This document shows, piece after piece, positions 23,801 to 34,370 of a DNA stretch of 64,000 nucleotides. Each line of letters begins with the position of its first letter. Within the stretch, counting starts at the first letter, position 1. The DNA comes from Acanthococcus lagerstroemiae (lineage: Eukaryota > Arthropoda > Insecta > Hemiptera > Eriococcidae), in assembly GCA_031841125.1 (NCBI GenBank), contig CM063114.1:6634001-6698000 (forward strand). Direction: 5' to 3'. The notes under the pieces are model-generated. The model was not told the DNA's origin. It did no database searches and was given only the letters and a program-made list of their open reading frames with translations. The translations under genes and the position numbers were made by a program.

Positions 23801-26800
23801 CTGAACCTGAAGTGGATGTGGTGGAAGCAGATTCGTCGCCAAACAGTCATGACAGAGTAAATATACCTACTTTTTGAAATTCATACAATCAAATTATATT
23901 CTCGGTTTTCAATTTTCTTTTTTTCTGGAATATTCTCCATTTTAGGGTCAGCAACTCGAACGGGAGATAGAAATCCAGCGAAAAATTTCTGAAAAATACC
24001 TGCTTGAGCTGCAGATGTTGAATATAAAGGAGCAGGAGTCTGTGAAGCAGATGGAAATGCTGAAGATTGACGTTAGTAACGTTAGTTTTTGTGAAAGACT
24101 AGGTGGTTCTCGAAGGTACCAGGAGGTTATGCCACTGAAAAGGACATGAAATTGTTACAGCTCTCACCAAAGGTGCCACAAAAAATTGACGTTGTGGAAG
24201 GGGGTAGCAAATAAAACCGAACCTTAACAGCAACGTTTATTGAAGGCCATGTGTATTGACAAGTCATCATGTATGTTGACGGCCATTTCCATCAGCAACC
24301 ATGTCCATTGAAAGTCATATTCATTGGACGGCAATCATAATAAAGAATGGCACACCTGGGTCATGCTTATTGAACGCCGATCATGATGAATGGTGGCATG
24401 GTTCTTGATTGGAATTGGCTCGTCTCGCAATTTCATGTTGAAATCAGGGAGGGGATGTTATACTGTGCATTGTCCTTTATCTCAATGAGTACAAGAGCAA
24501 CGGGCCTCGGTGACAGTCTCATACAGTTATTACCTATTTAACTTGAATCATGATTCTATTGATCTTTATGGTTAATTACACTTGAATTTCTGTCCACAGG
24601 TCCGTCAGTTACCAGAAAAGGTGATCCTGCAAACTAAAAAATATAAATATCTTCAATCAAAATTTTCTATTTTGTATAACGAAGCCACTCAGTTACGACT
24701 GAGTTGGGATGAAGTTCAGAAACAAATGCAGCTTTTAAAATCATCTTTCAACGCCGCACAGGAAACTTCAGAGGTAATTATTTCTGCATGATCTAATGAA
24801 AATGAAAACCTACCTCAGCCCCAGTGGAAATTGGTCGTAATTTTTGAACTGTGAAAGTGATTTATATGGAATATGCTATGAAAAGTATCTTAGAATTCCT
24901 CTTAGAAGAGCTGGAATACATTTCTAAAGGGTAATACAATTTATTTTTAAGAAACTGGTCTTATGTTTTTGTGCTGTGCACTACTTACGGGCCCAGACGA
25001 GAATCCCGCCCTTTTATGGATGATATAAACCTTCCGTGAAACATATGCGTATGGAAATGTCTACTAAAATGTCAGTATTGAAATCCAGGACATTTTTAGT
25101 ACACATTTTCATGTACAGTGTACCGTAGCGTGGCCAGGATTTTTGCAAGGGGTGGCAAGCAAAATTTCTTAAACATGCCTTTTTTAAAAAATCAAGTTGC
25201 TCTAAATTTACTGCAGCAAATGAAAAAGGTAGCGTAGTTAGGATGCTCACAGGGCATGACCCCCTTACCCCCCCCCCGCTATGTCACTGTTGTATATACA
25301 AATGTGGATGCTCTGTTTTACTGTCGACTGTATAGTATACATTTGCATAGATAAAATGATGAATAAGTGGTCAGTGGATGTAAAATGCAGTTGACATTTT
25401 AGTAAACAAATACCTATGTACATGTATCAACATTACTATAAACATTGTAGTATGAATCAAATTGACACGGGTTCAGCAGACGTTGACAAATTTTTATATA
25501 GTCGACATTTCAATACATATCAACATTGTAGCATCAGTGTACACAAAAGTAGACACAGTTGTACAGTCGACATCTGCATTGAAGTGTCTACTCGACAAAT
25601 GACTTAGACTGAATAATTTTTGTATAAATAAGTTATTGTCATAATTCTTGTATGTTTGGGCTTAATACAAGTGTTCCAAAGTATTTGAATATAAAAACTC
25701 AAAAAAGTGAAAAAAATTATGTCGATACAAATGTGGATTATTCTGTCAACGTTGACAGTGTTTCACGGGCTTGTCAGCAGTGTGCACTACTTACAGGCCC
25801 AAACGGCGCACATGTTTATTGATCTAATAGGATTTCATACAAATGCCAGCCTGATTCATGAAAGCGTAGGCAGCTCCCAAATTGCGACAGTGTGCTCTAC
25901 TTACACAAAACTTTACAACGATATAAATTACATTATACCAGTGCTCTAAACAATTATTTCTCCCCTCCACAGAGAGAATGTCTTCTGCAGCAAAAGAACA
26001 TACGTCAAGAAATGATCAAGCTAGACGACACCAACGGCCAGCTGCGAAAGGAATGCCAGAAACTGAAAATGGAGCTCGAACAATCCATAGCCGAGAACAA
26101 CTTATTCGGTTCGCTGAACTCGGAGATGAAGAAACTAATGAGCTCGATGCTGGATTACTGCAAACAACACGAAAGCGATATCAAACGATACAAGCGAAAG
26201 CACGAAGAAATCGAAGAGGATATACGGTTTTCAAAAGCGATGCCACCGGTGAAAATTAAATGCGATAAGCTGATCCAACTCGTTCGTTATCGGGAATTTC
26301 AGCGACGTCGACTGAAAGAAAAAGAAGCCGCGAAAGATAAGATTAGAACGATGCCTCCCCCGAAGGAGTTACGAAGTCTTCGCGAATCTACCAAAGACCT
26401 AAGCAGCAAAGACACAACGCACTCTCGCGAGTTGATTGACTCCAAGGATATGATAAATGCCAAGGAACTGCAGCACATCCAAAATATACTAAACACAAAA
26501 GATTCGAAGCACTGCAGAGATCTGCTGCAGAAAGAATCATCGCAGTCTAAAGAGTTCCAATCAAAATTATCGCATAAGGACTCCCTTAATTCTAGGGACT
26601 TATTGTACAAAGAATTCTTGCAACCAAAGGAAACGCTGCACAAAGACTTACATCCTAGAGACCCTGTTCAAAGGGATCTGTTAAGTGCCAAAGAACTATC
26701 GCATTGCAAGGAGTTGACCTTGCAGAATACGAAAATAATGTATTCTAAGGAAGTGTTACGGTCGAAAGAACTGCTCAAAGAGCGTTACCTCAGGGACTGC

Positions 26801-29800
26801 ACAAAGATGAAACTAAAAGAAATACCGAAGGATCAGGGGCAGGGTACGGTGCCCGAGAAGTTTGCCGATCCTGAAAAAGAAGTAAAAACTCACAAATCCG
26901 ACGACCAGTCGGAAACGGTCAAGAATAATGCGAAGAGTGGAGTGAAAGATGCTTCCAAGGATTCGGAGAAGATAACGGTAAGAATAACAATATTCACGTA
27001 TCTGTATTTTGGGTTGTGAAGGACCAGTGTGAGTTTTCTGATTACAGTAGATTGAGCTAATCCTTGTGAATGGATATGTCACTTGGTATAGTATATATAG
27101 GTAAGAAAAATGAACGTGGAGGTCCTCCTTGATCACATGGTACAGATTTAATTTGGTGTCTATTCAGGTTCCTGCTGTCCCTTGTGATCACCGACGTAAT
27201 ACTCGAAAGGGTGGATTCCGAGGCCAGAGGTGTGGTGTCCGGGAGTCACTCTGGCATGCATGCATAGCCATACGCTCCCCCAAACCTCTGGTGCCCACCG
27301 AAAAAATTTATATCGCCACAATTGGCTTAAATGTCGAAATTGTAAATGGGGATAAAGATTTGTCTGCAGCTTCATACTGAGCCCAGTGGAAGGCATGTTT
27401 TGACAGAGAGCTCCTCAGATATTACAGACGCACAGACTTTTGGTGACATTTCAATATCGATACAATTATAACGTTGTCCTGCCATATTCCATACTAATTG
27501 CTATCACTTACAAGATTCCTAAAAAATTTTACACTCCAGTTACATTGAAACAGTATCTAGTTGTACTTCTGTCTTTATGTGGCCATGTGGTAAGGTTCCT
27601 GCTTCGCAATCCTTGCGTCTCGGGTTCGAGTCCCACCAACACCAGAAAGCTAGCGATATTCGAATACCCACACTAACATCCTAGCGAACACAGTGACTAC
27701 AGTATCAGTCGAGGTGGAGACATAACGCGTTCTGTAATCCCCGCCAGTTCACACGAACAAGCATTACAATCGTAGGACGTGTTACTACCAGATCAGAAAG
27801 ATTGGTACTGTGCGTTTGCACGTCGTGGATAGCTTACTCAACATTGTGAAACACGTGGCTAGTAAAAGTGAACTGAGTTGCACACTCTTCGGTACAGTGA
27901 AGGAGAACTCCAACGCAACAATATGATGGGGAAAGTAATGGAAAACTACCCCATCTAACTTGCTCAGTAGAGTCGCGGTTCAAAACCATTGCCAACATCC
28001 GGCATCGGATACGACGCCTCAAGAAGATGTACTTTGGTAGTTGTACCACTGTCCACTGGCGTAAGTACGAAGGGGGAGTCGGGACCCCCATGCTGTCAAA
28101 AAGAGCACTTCAGAATGTATTTTAGCGCATTAATTATAGCAATAAGGTGAGAGGATATGCGTGCTGTAGCGACCATTAACCCCAGACTGAGACTTTCCTA
28201 TGCTAGTGCTACTTTCTTGATAATTCAGAAACCTTCAAGGGGTAATTTGATATATGTTCAGGATTAGGAGGAGAAGCATGAAGGCAAATGACAACTCAGT
28301 CTTGCAGTTATTGCAAAAGCTGAAAGTGGTTAAAGGTAAGAAGACAGTGATGTGTTGCACATTGTGTCATATTTCCAGCTATCATCTAACATTTCACTCG
28401 AAATACCTAATTTACATTAGCCTTGGACTACTTCTTCAGCTACCTCCGATTTTTCCGCGTTTGTATTCAGGAAATGCTCACACTAGTCTTCTAACATAAG
28501 TTACATAAGGAAAAGCTCATCAAACATGAAAATAGGAGATTGTATGACTCGTTGATGAGCAGTCAATACCAAATGACAACCGAGCGTTAATTACCCTGTA
28601 GTTTAGTGTCGTTGGAGTTGAAAAGTGGTAACTTACTTACTTAAGATGAATTTATCACAATTTCAGAGTATCGTCAACTTGGACTCCGACGACTCCGGTC
28701 ACGACGAACCAAAATCCCGCAAATTAGAAGAAAACAAAAGTGCGACTGCCGTAAAGGAAAAACCTGTGGAAGAAGTTGCCGAAGGCGCCACTCTTCCTGA
28801 GAATCAAAACGCAGAGAAATCTTCAGAATTTACGAAGCCAGAAAATAAAGATCAAGTTGAAGTGAAAAAGGCTGCGCCCCCTTCAAAGAAAGATATCATT
28901 GTCAGAAAATTGAAGTATCAACTCAAGTAAGTAAAATGTCAGCGGCATTGTTAAAGGATTTGGTGTTAGGGCTTTTTGAAGACTTTTCTATGACCTTCAT
29001 CTCTCTAAAGAAAATTCACCGGGCGGGTTTCCTGCTCAACTAATCTGAAAAATTGTTGTAGTAATATATGATGTAGCCGGACACAGAATTAGTCGAAGAA
29101 ACATTCATCGAGTCAGATAGCTGGCAAGACAGTCAGGCAGTGAATTAGTCTAGCAGAGACTAGGAGAGTGCCAAATTTATGAAAAGGAAAACTGAAAATA
29201 TAAACTTTGCAAGAAAAAATGTTTTCCAAGTCTTCTCACAGGAAGAAAGATTTTATTTGTTAAATTTTACCCGTAGGAAAAGATTTCGAAATCAACGTAC
29301 AAATTTCTTACCTAATGCTTCAATTTTGCCAACTAAGGACCCATTTTCGTTAACTGACAAAATAATGTATGGAAGGGAAGAGGGACTGTCCGGTTTTAGG
29401 CATACCTTCGGGTCCAAGTAATTTACCCATGGCTGCGAGAAGTTCTAGCTAAATTCTTATTACTGACTCTTAATCGTTGATTTTATTTTCGTTAAAGAAA
29501 GATAATGGACGAAAAGAAAGACTTGAATTTATTACTGGGTATGTACAAGAATATGAACAAAACAGACGAGGAAAAAGTCCAATTGATGGTATCCGAGCAG
29601 AAACTAAAGCTGGAACTAGAGGAAGTGAAGAAGCAGATGCGTCGAATCGAAGTACCTACTTGATTCTAGAGTTATACCATGTACCTATTTATTGAATTTT
29701 GTAATGAACTTATATACCAATCTTAAGATTTTATGATCTCGTGCGTGTTCCAGGAAAGCAGGTACGATGACAGGAAAGATTTGGTTGACGTTGTCATGGC

Positions 29801-32800
29801 ACGTAAAATTAAATATTTGCTAGCAAAGCGGAGACGGTTACAGAAAAAGATAGAAGAAGCCAAAGATGTGAGTATTGGAAAGCAAATTTCTGCATTTTAC
29901 GTAGAAACACTTGGGCAGTATTTTCTAAAGGTGATGAAGTGGCATTGGGTCGATGTGCGGCTAAGTGGTAACGTGTCCGCTCCGCAATCTTTGTGTCGCG
30001 GGTTTCAGTCCTACTAGTGATATTCGAATACCCCCACTAACATCCTAAAAAACGCAGTAGCGCGTCCTGTAACCCCCGCCAGTTCACACGATTATAGGCA
30101 CAGGAAATGTTACCACCAGATCAGAAAGATTGATACCGTGCGTGTGCACACTGTGAACAGCTTACTCAGCGTCATTAAATACGTGACTAGTAAGGGAACT
30201 GCTGCATACTCTTTGGCACAGTGAAGGAAATCTCTAACGCAACAAAACCGTGGGGATAGCAACAAAAAACAACTTCGACTAACCTGCCCAGCAGAGTCGC
30301 GTGTCAGAACTGCGACCGCCAACACCTGGCATCGGATACAGCGCCTGAAGAAGAAGTGGTGTAGGAGGATGCTGGTTTTTCTCTTCACTTCACATTTTCG
30401 TTGAAATTCCTCAAAACTGGAAATATGTATTTTACTGATATTACCTTGAGTTTGGGAGCAAAACTTTTAGGAAAATGAATAACATGATAAAATGATTTTT
30501 ATTGAAACACTTTTTATTATTGGAGCCTAGAATCGTGTGAAATGGAGAAAAATATTTAATTTAAAAACCAAAAATATTATTATCGAGTAAGAAAAGTGGA
30601 ACCCTGCTTTCCCTCCCCAACCGCATTAAAACTACTACATTCATTTCCAGTGGCGTAGCCAGAGGGGGAGGTGAAGGGGGAGAATGCCTCCCCCATGGTA
30701 TCTGAGATTGAATGTAAAATATGCAAAAATGAGCAAATTTTCGCTTTTAAAACACGTTTTCTCAAAAAATTATTGCTCAAGCAGTAATTTTACCTTCATT
30801 TTTCATAAAATAGCTCTCTAGTATCGGCAATTAAAAAAAAAACCCTCAATTTTCGACTTTTTCACCCTGGAAAATCTTACTTTGCCTCCCCCCCCCCTTG
30901 GGAAAATCCTGGCTTCGCCACTGTTCATTTACGGAACTTGTTTCTAAACAACACCAAGTGGTATTTTTAGAAACTTATGGCCCGGCAGATGAGTTGAGTA
31001 GATGACTTTCTGTGTTCATGGTATTGAAGGCGGAATTTAATATACTTTTTTAGTCATTACTTTGCGGCGAAATGGAGATCACCGGTCAAGTGTGGGATGA
31101 GTTGCAAGCCCAGAATACCAGACTACACCAACTACTGAGGGAAAAAGACGAAGAAAATTTGAAGCTGATGACCGAGCGGGTGAAATCAAACCAACTGTAC
31201 AATCTGTCGAAGGAGGAAAATGAGAGCATGATGCAACATGTAATTATTTAATAATTTGAATGTTTTGCCAATATGGCAGCGTGAAGAGGATTGGGATAAA
31301 ATACCCTATCATTTACAAAATTATACTGAAAATTCGGAAAAGTTCACGCAGCTGGGGAAATTAAAAGGATATATGTTTTTCTTTGTTTGCTTATCAGCTG
31401 AAGAAATGTAAGATTTCAGTCTCGTTTCATTGAAAAGTGAAGAAATTCTAGCTCTCACTTTGTAAACATTTAAAAAGTAAGAAAACTGGGACGTCCTACC
31501 CGATGCACAAAATCCCGCCAGTTACCTAGGAAACTAAAGAGGAACTAAGGGTAACTGACGGGTTTCTGGGTAATATAAGGGTAACCGAGGGTTGCAAATT
31601 GGTAACTTTTCCGCGGGTAATTAAAGGGTAACTGATTGCGTATCGGGATGCGCAAAATCCAGTCGGTTACCTGGGTAACTAAAGAGCAACCAAGGGTAAC
31701 TGATGGATTTCTGAGTAATCTGAGGGTAATCTCCCGGGAAATTAGAGGGTAAGTGACTGCGCATCGGGTACCACTTTTATTAAGAAAATTTCTTCGCGCT
31801 TGCCTGGTTGATTGGATAATCTAAGTCCTATTTTCAAATTCAACGGAATATCTATGCACCTGGTATACCTACATCTAAATTCTACGATTAATTTCAGATA
31901 AATTTCAATAACGAGAAAATAGAAACGAAAAGTGAAATAATCCAGAAGATGGAAGAAAGAGAACTGGCGTATAGAAATCGACTGGCATTTTTTGAGCACG
32001 AGTTGGGGCTACGTAAAAAAGCTTGCGAGCTGAACAAGCGCAAAGCAATTGAAAACGCCCAATCGACTGCAAATTTGAAACGACAAATAGGTATTTATGT
32101 CCAGTGACATTCATTGGCGTTTGTTGATGTGTAATTAACAGGTTTCAGAATTCTGGCCCCCTCCCCCGCTCTATAGATGTACCAATTTGATCAAATTGTT
32201 TTCAAAAATTGGTTCAAAAATCGTCAAAACCTAGGAAATGATACATAATCGTATTGCATTTATCGAAATCCTCAATTTTGAGTACCACTCTCCCCCAATG
32301 AATACTAAAAGTTGCTAGTGTCAATTTGTTATCAAAAATTAATTTAGCGACCCTTGAAGCCTATGTAACGATATCTGTGTATTGGGTTTAACGAAATATT
32401 TGGTTCTTCTTCACAACAGTTACCACAATTTCCAACCTAAGCAAAACTGATAGCAAAATTAAGTGATGTGACCTTGAAGATCCTCACAGCCGATATCTCG
32501 ATTTGATGATCTATGACCATGAAAACTCTGAAATTCAGCAAGAGTCAGTTCTGACTTTGGTAAAACACAAATCTAAGATTGTGACATCTAAATCTTTGTG
32601 GAGGGGGAGGATAAAATTTCAAGGATGTGTATTGAAGGACATAGGAAAATGGGTCTCAGGTGATAAGAATCAAAGATGGGTAAAGTGAAAAATCAAAAAA
32701 TTATTAAAATTAATTAATTTTAAATCATTTTATTTATTATTCTTAACATCAGTTGGTTTTTGATTTTAATGATTTTGATTTTGTGATTGATTTACATCCC

Positions 32801-34345
32801 TTTTTTTCGAGGATTTTTTTATTTTTTTCGACATTAAAATAACAAAAATCATGTAAAACATTGATTAAGGCCTATTTGGTCGAATGCTCTTCGGTCGAGT
32901 TCTTTATGGTCGGGTCAATTTGGTCGAAAGTTATTTCCATCATGATTTTTAATCATGTTTGGAAAAATGATTTTTGATTTTGAAATAGTGATTTCTGAAA
33001 GATTTTCTTGAATGATTTTAAAGTTATGATTGTCAATAATTTGTTTTTTAATTTTGCCTATCTCTGGTTAGAATGCTCTAAGATGACGTAAACCCAAAAA
33101 ATTGTCGTACATTCTACCTTTTCTCCTAAGGCTTACATTAATATGTGACATTATAAGGGATTGAACCTCCCATTCAGAGCACTTTGGAGTTATTTACAGA
33201 CAATTTTTACAGAACCTCTTTTACAGGAAATGCATTAAGTTCCGAGCTATTTTTTAGAGTGGCATTTAAAACAGTGACATGTCAACCACCGGTGGATGAC
33301 ACTGAAATTTGGTAAAAGAGCTGGAGCGGGGGTTGTAGTGAAAGGGGATGATTGAAACTTGGCCTGGAGATGTCAGTATGTTCAACTCTTTTTGGTGGGA
33401 GGTAGGTACCCCTCTCCCTGAGGCTGTCATGAGCCCGCGAATACCACCCTCCGGTGGGTGACGATTTTATAATGCGGAATCGTACTCTATCGGTGAAGAA
33501 AAACAACTTTTATTATCATCAATTTCTTCTTATCACGCTTCCTTCGCAAAATAGGGCAAATGCACAAGTTATGAACTTGGAATGTCACCCATTGATAGGT
33601 GACATATGGCAGTTAATGTGTTAATGGGAAAGAATTTGGGCTCAACGCGTCCTTCAAAAAATTGATAGCTCTCGAAATGTCAAGGGAAACTGATCCGTGG
33701 GACACTCAATCCCCTGGAATGGCAATGCTGGATACTTTTAGTATACCGTTTCGAAAGCCCCTTCGTGACGAAAGAATTGTGTGAAAAATATTCCCACTGA
33801 AAGTTCCTATTCTACTCTACGAAATAGCTAACATTTGCTCTATCCGGTATCACGTATTTCTACCAAATTTTCTAAAATTTCCGTCAAAAATATTTCAGAA
33901 AAGTACCAATCATTATCGAAAGAAATTCTCCAGTTAAAAGCCGAAAAATGCTCCGTTCTCGAAGGGAAAATCCAGAAAAATAACGTCTTGCTGGTACGTC
34001 TACTCAATACCAATTGTTTTGTATTGTGCTATTCATTCTTGAAATTGTGTATTTCATTCGCAGGAGGAAGTCACTCAGTACAGGAGGAAGGTCGAGCGCA
34101 TGAAGAAGTATGAATCGGTGGATACGATCGAAGCAATCCTAGCCGAAGAACTGAGGGAGTACAAAAATATTCTGACCTGTCCCTCGTGTAAGATAAATAC
34201 CAAAGACGCCGTGCTAATCAAATGTTTCCACGTTTATTGTTTGAATTGTATCAAAACCAGGTACGAAACACGTCAGCGAAAGTGTCCCGAGTGCTGCGCC
34301 CCATTTGGAGCAAACGATTACCATCGATTATTTTTATTCAACTGA
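17810..34345 (+). CDS. Bre1: E3 ubiquitin-protein ligase Bre1 (RNF20/RNF40 family), 15 exons
   Basis: The CDS joins 17810-17854, 22473-22659, 22734-22910, 23417-23526, 23605-23856, 23946-24071, 24600-24773, 25973-26977, 28667-28926, 29498-29651, 29754-29867, 31054-31239, 31898-32090, 33899-33993 and 34064-34345. It gives 1119 residues, somewhat longer than the ~975 of human RNF20. All junctions are GT-AG with matching phases. Bre1 is nuclear and, with an E2 of the Rad6 type, monoubiquitinates histone H2B at transcribed genes. The N-terminal coiled coil (LRRQNKNLA, QIEENLL, INRYW) and DTNADSFL match the family. The middle is long coiled coil. The C-terminus has AILAEELREYKNILTCPSC followed by a C3HC4 RING (residues ~1065-1104, CFHVYCLNC and RKCPEC) and GANDYHR. 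The N-terminus lacks the ~40-residue head of vertebrate proteins. Exon 8 holds a repetitive insertion. Divergence elsewhere is high but frame and RING ligands are intact, so it looks functional. Confidence 0.93.
18160..19770. repeat. ~240-bp tandem satellite, about seven copies (Bre1 intron 1)
   Basis: A motif like TCTGCCCGTACGTACGTCCT recurs near 18170, 18360, 18550, 18795, 19025, 19265 and 19515, about 190-246 bp apart. Units also share ACTCGACTTTTGTATGGAAT and TAGAATTCTATC blocks. Copies are diverged, and frames reading through are not genes. Confidence 0.85.
19985..21540. repeat. Degenerate AAGACTYGTT array, 1.5 kb (Bre1 intron 1)
   Basis: Irregular 10-12-base steps such as TTAAGACTTGTT, TCAAGACTC and AGACTCGT fill the region, interrupted near 20770-21050 by unrelated DNA. 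The same motif fills 41300-41815 and, reversed, 53340-53560. Confidence 0.8.
21545..22472 (+). other. Right part of Bre1 intron 1
   Basis: AT-rich, with a poly-C run near 21560. No exon fits. Confidence 0.45.
22473..22659 (+). CDS. Bre1: Bre1 exon 2
   Basis: Acceptor TTCTAG, donor GTAAGA, ends in phase 1. Encodes the conserved LEKKQSEDD and INRYWKIFDEN stretch. Confidence 0.88.
22734..22910 (+). CDS. Bre1: Bre1 exon 3
   Basis: Acceptor TTTGCAG, donor GTAAGG, phases 1 and 1. Encodes MDTNADSFLIQLSTW, a family-conserved block. Confidence 0.88.
22966..23324. mobile_element. hAT-like MITE with internal tandem repeats, copy 1 (Bre1 intron 3)
   Basis: Begins CAGGGACGTA and ends TACGTCCCTG, perfect 10-bp inverted ends of the CAGGG type seen in hAT elements. 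Inside are about three 60-70-bp direct repeats built on TTTGATACTTGGGAATT and GTTGGAAAAATCCAAC. A second copy is at 48727-49110. Confidence 0.82.
23417..23526 (+). CDS. Bre1: Bre1 exon 4
   Basis: Acceptor TATTTCAG. Coiled coil (VKLKPQEIKRLQQFV). The end is placed at AGA|GTATTA because exon 5 needs phase 0; AGG|GTTGGT two codons earlier is the alternative. Confidence 0.75.
23605..23856 (+). CDS. Bre1: Bre1 exon 5
   Basis: Acceptor TTTTTGCAG, donor AGA|GTAAAT, phase 0 at both ends. Coiled coil followed by an acidic ETETEPEVDVVEAD stretch. Confidence 0.85.
23946..24071 (+). CDS. Bre1: Bre1 exon 6
   Basis: Acceptor CATTTTAG, donor GAC|GTTAGT, phase 0. Leucine- and glutamate-rich coiled coil. 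Confidence 0.8.
24600..24773 (+). CDS. Bre1: Bre1 exon 7
   Basis: Acceptor TGTCCACAG, donor GAG|GTAATT, phase 0. YLQSKFSILYNEATQL matches the conserved QSQFSVLYNES block of RNF20. Confidence 0.9.
24774..25972 (+). other. Bre1 intron 7
   Basis: No exon fits. It contains repeated TGTGCACTACTTAC blocks (near 24975, 25780 and 25890), a GTCGAC/AACATTG-rich degenerate array at 25380-25600, and a fragment ending ACCCCCCCCCGCTATGTCACTG-like, reminiscent of a CAGTG-type transposon end. Confidence 0.5.
25973..26977 (+). CDS. Bre1: Bre1 exon 8 with lysine/aspartate-rich repeat insertion
   Basis: Acceptor CTCCACAG, donor ACG|GTAAGA, phase 0 at both ends, 335 codons. The first ~110 residues are family coiled coil (EMKKLMSSMLDY, KRYKRKHEE). 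From about 26370 to 26810 there is a charged region of imperfect 8-12-residue units such as HSRELIDSKD, NSRDLLYKEF, LSAKELSHCKEL and LRSKELLKE. The corresponding region in other Bre1 proteins is a less conserved, charged spacer, so this is a lineage expansion of a flexible or helical linker. Confidence 0.92.
27190..27300. repeat. Dispersed repeat, copy in Bre1 intron 8
   Basis: Carries TACTCGAAAGGGTGGATTCCG and GGCATGCATGCATAGCCATACG, related to the copy at 53010-53125 and, more distantly, those at 5155 and 47505. Confidence 0.6.
27580..28075 (+). mobile_element. tRNA-derived SINE, family B, copy 1 (Bre1 intron 8)
   Basis: A tRNA-like head has an A-box (TGGCCATGTGGTAAGG) and a perfect B-box (GGGTTCGAGTCC at 27622-27633). 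A body of about 430 bp follows and matches 29955-30365 throughout, including CGAATACCC, CCCCGCCAGTTCACACGA and ACCAGATCAGAAAGATTG. No coding frame. Family A has a different body. Confidence 0.82.
28667..28926 (+). CDS. Bre1: Bre1 exon 9
   Basis: Acceptor AATTTCAG, donor CTCAA|GTAAGT in phase 2. Acidic start (VNLDSDDSGHDE), then charged linker and KKDIIVRKLKYQL. The phase-2 end restores the conserved frame of exon 10. Confidence 0.88.
29498..29651 (+). CDS. Bre1: Bre1 exon 10
   Basis: Acceptor GTTAAAG, donor GAA|GTACCT. Only the phase-2 entry reads MDEKKDLNLLLGMYKNM and VQLMVSEQKLKLELEE, matching KDLKLLLDMYK of the family. The longer open frame in another phase here is spurious. Confidence 0.88.
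29754..29867 (+). CDS. Bre1: Bre1 exon 11
   Basis: Acceptor TGTTCCAG, donor GAT|GTGAGT, phase 0. Basic coiled coil (RKIKYLLAKRRRLQKKIEE). Confidence 0.85.
29955..30365 (+). mobile_element. tRNA-derived SINE, family B, copy 2 (Bre1 intron 11)
   Basis: Same structure and orientation as the copy at 27580, with a slightly damaged B-box (GGGTTTCAGTCC). Confidence 0.78.
30648..30923. mobile_element. hAT-like MITE with target duplication (Bre1 intron 11)
   Basis: Ends CAGTGGCGTAGCCAG and CTGGCTTCGCCACTG are inverted repeats with one mismatch. Eight-base flanks TTCATTTC and TTCATTTA match at seven positions, the 8-bp duplication of hAT transposition. The interior is non-coding with a poly-C run near its right end. 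Confidence 0.85.
31054..31239 (+). CDS. Bre1: Bre1 exon 12
   Basis: Acceptor CTTTTTTAG, donor CAT|GTAATT, phase 0. GEMEITGQVWDELQAQN and LREKDEENLKLMTERVK match EMDVTGQAFEDMQEQN and LREKDDANFKLMSERIK. Confidence 0.93.
31499..31768. repeat. GGGTAAC element, head-to-tail pair (Bre1 intron 12)
   Basis: Starts CCCGATGCACAAAATCCCGC and ends GCGCATCGGG. A junction at about 31637-31660 (GCGTATCGGGATGCGCAAAA) shares the terminal CGGG between two units of ~145 and ~125 bp. Confidence 0.8.
31898..32090 (+). CDS. Bre1: Bre1 exon 13
   Basis: Acceptor ATTTCAG, donor G|GTATTT, ends phase 1. ELNKRKAIENAQ matches the invariant LELNKRKAVEAAQ. Confidence 0.93.
32091..33898 (+). other. Bre1 intron 13
   Basis: No further exon fits. 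It has TGATTTTAATGATTTTGAT-rich DNA at 32690-33050 and CACCGGTGG / CCACCCACCGGAGGG-like motifs near 33285 and 33450. Confidence 0.5.
33899..33993 (+). CDS. Bre1: Bre1 exon 14
   Basis: Acceptor ATTTCAG, donor CTG|GTACGT, phase 1 to 0. Coiled coil. Confidence 0.88.
34064..34345 (+). CDS. Bre1: Bre1 exon 15, C-terminal RING
   Basis: Acceptor ATTCGCAG. Encodes the C3HC4 RING with all eight zinc ligands: CPSC, C-F-H, CLNC and CPEC. The stop is TGA at 34343-34345. The family's C-terminal GANDYHRLFL is present. Confidence 0.97.
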   Translation, partial: EEVTQYRRKVERMKKYESVDTIEAILAEELREYKNILTCPSCKINTKDAVLIKCFHVYCLNCIKTRYETRQRKCPECCAPFGANDYHRLFLFN

Positions 34346-34364
34346 TTTAATCGTATCGACTGAA

Positions 34365-34370
34365 AATAAA
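34365..34370 (+). terminator. Polyadenylation signal of Bre1
   Basis: AATAAA 20 bases after the stop codon. A very short 3' UTR is implied. Confidence 0.65.

Noticed and set aside
26299..26643. Antisense open frame across Bre1 exon 8
   Set aside because: It mirrors the repetitive coding strand and has no start context or domain.
29477..29695. Open frame overlapping Bre1 exon 10 in another phase
   Set aside because: The conserved Bre1 sequence is in the other frame, reached only by the phase-2 splice.
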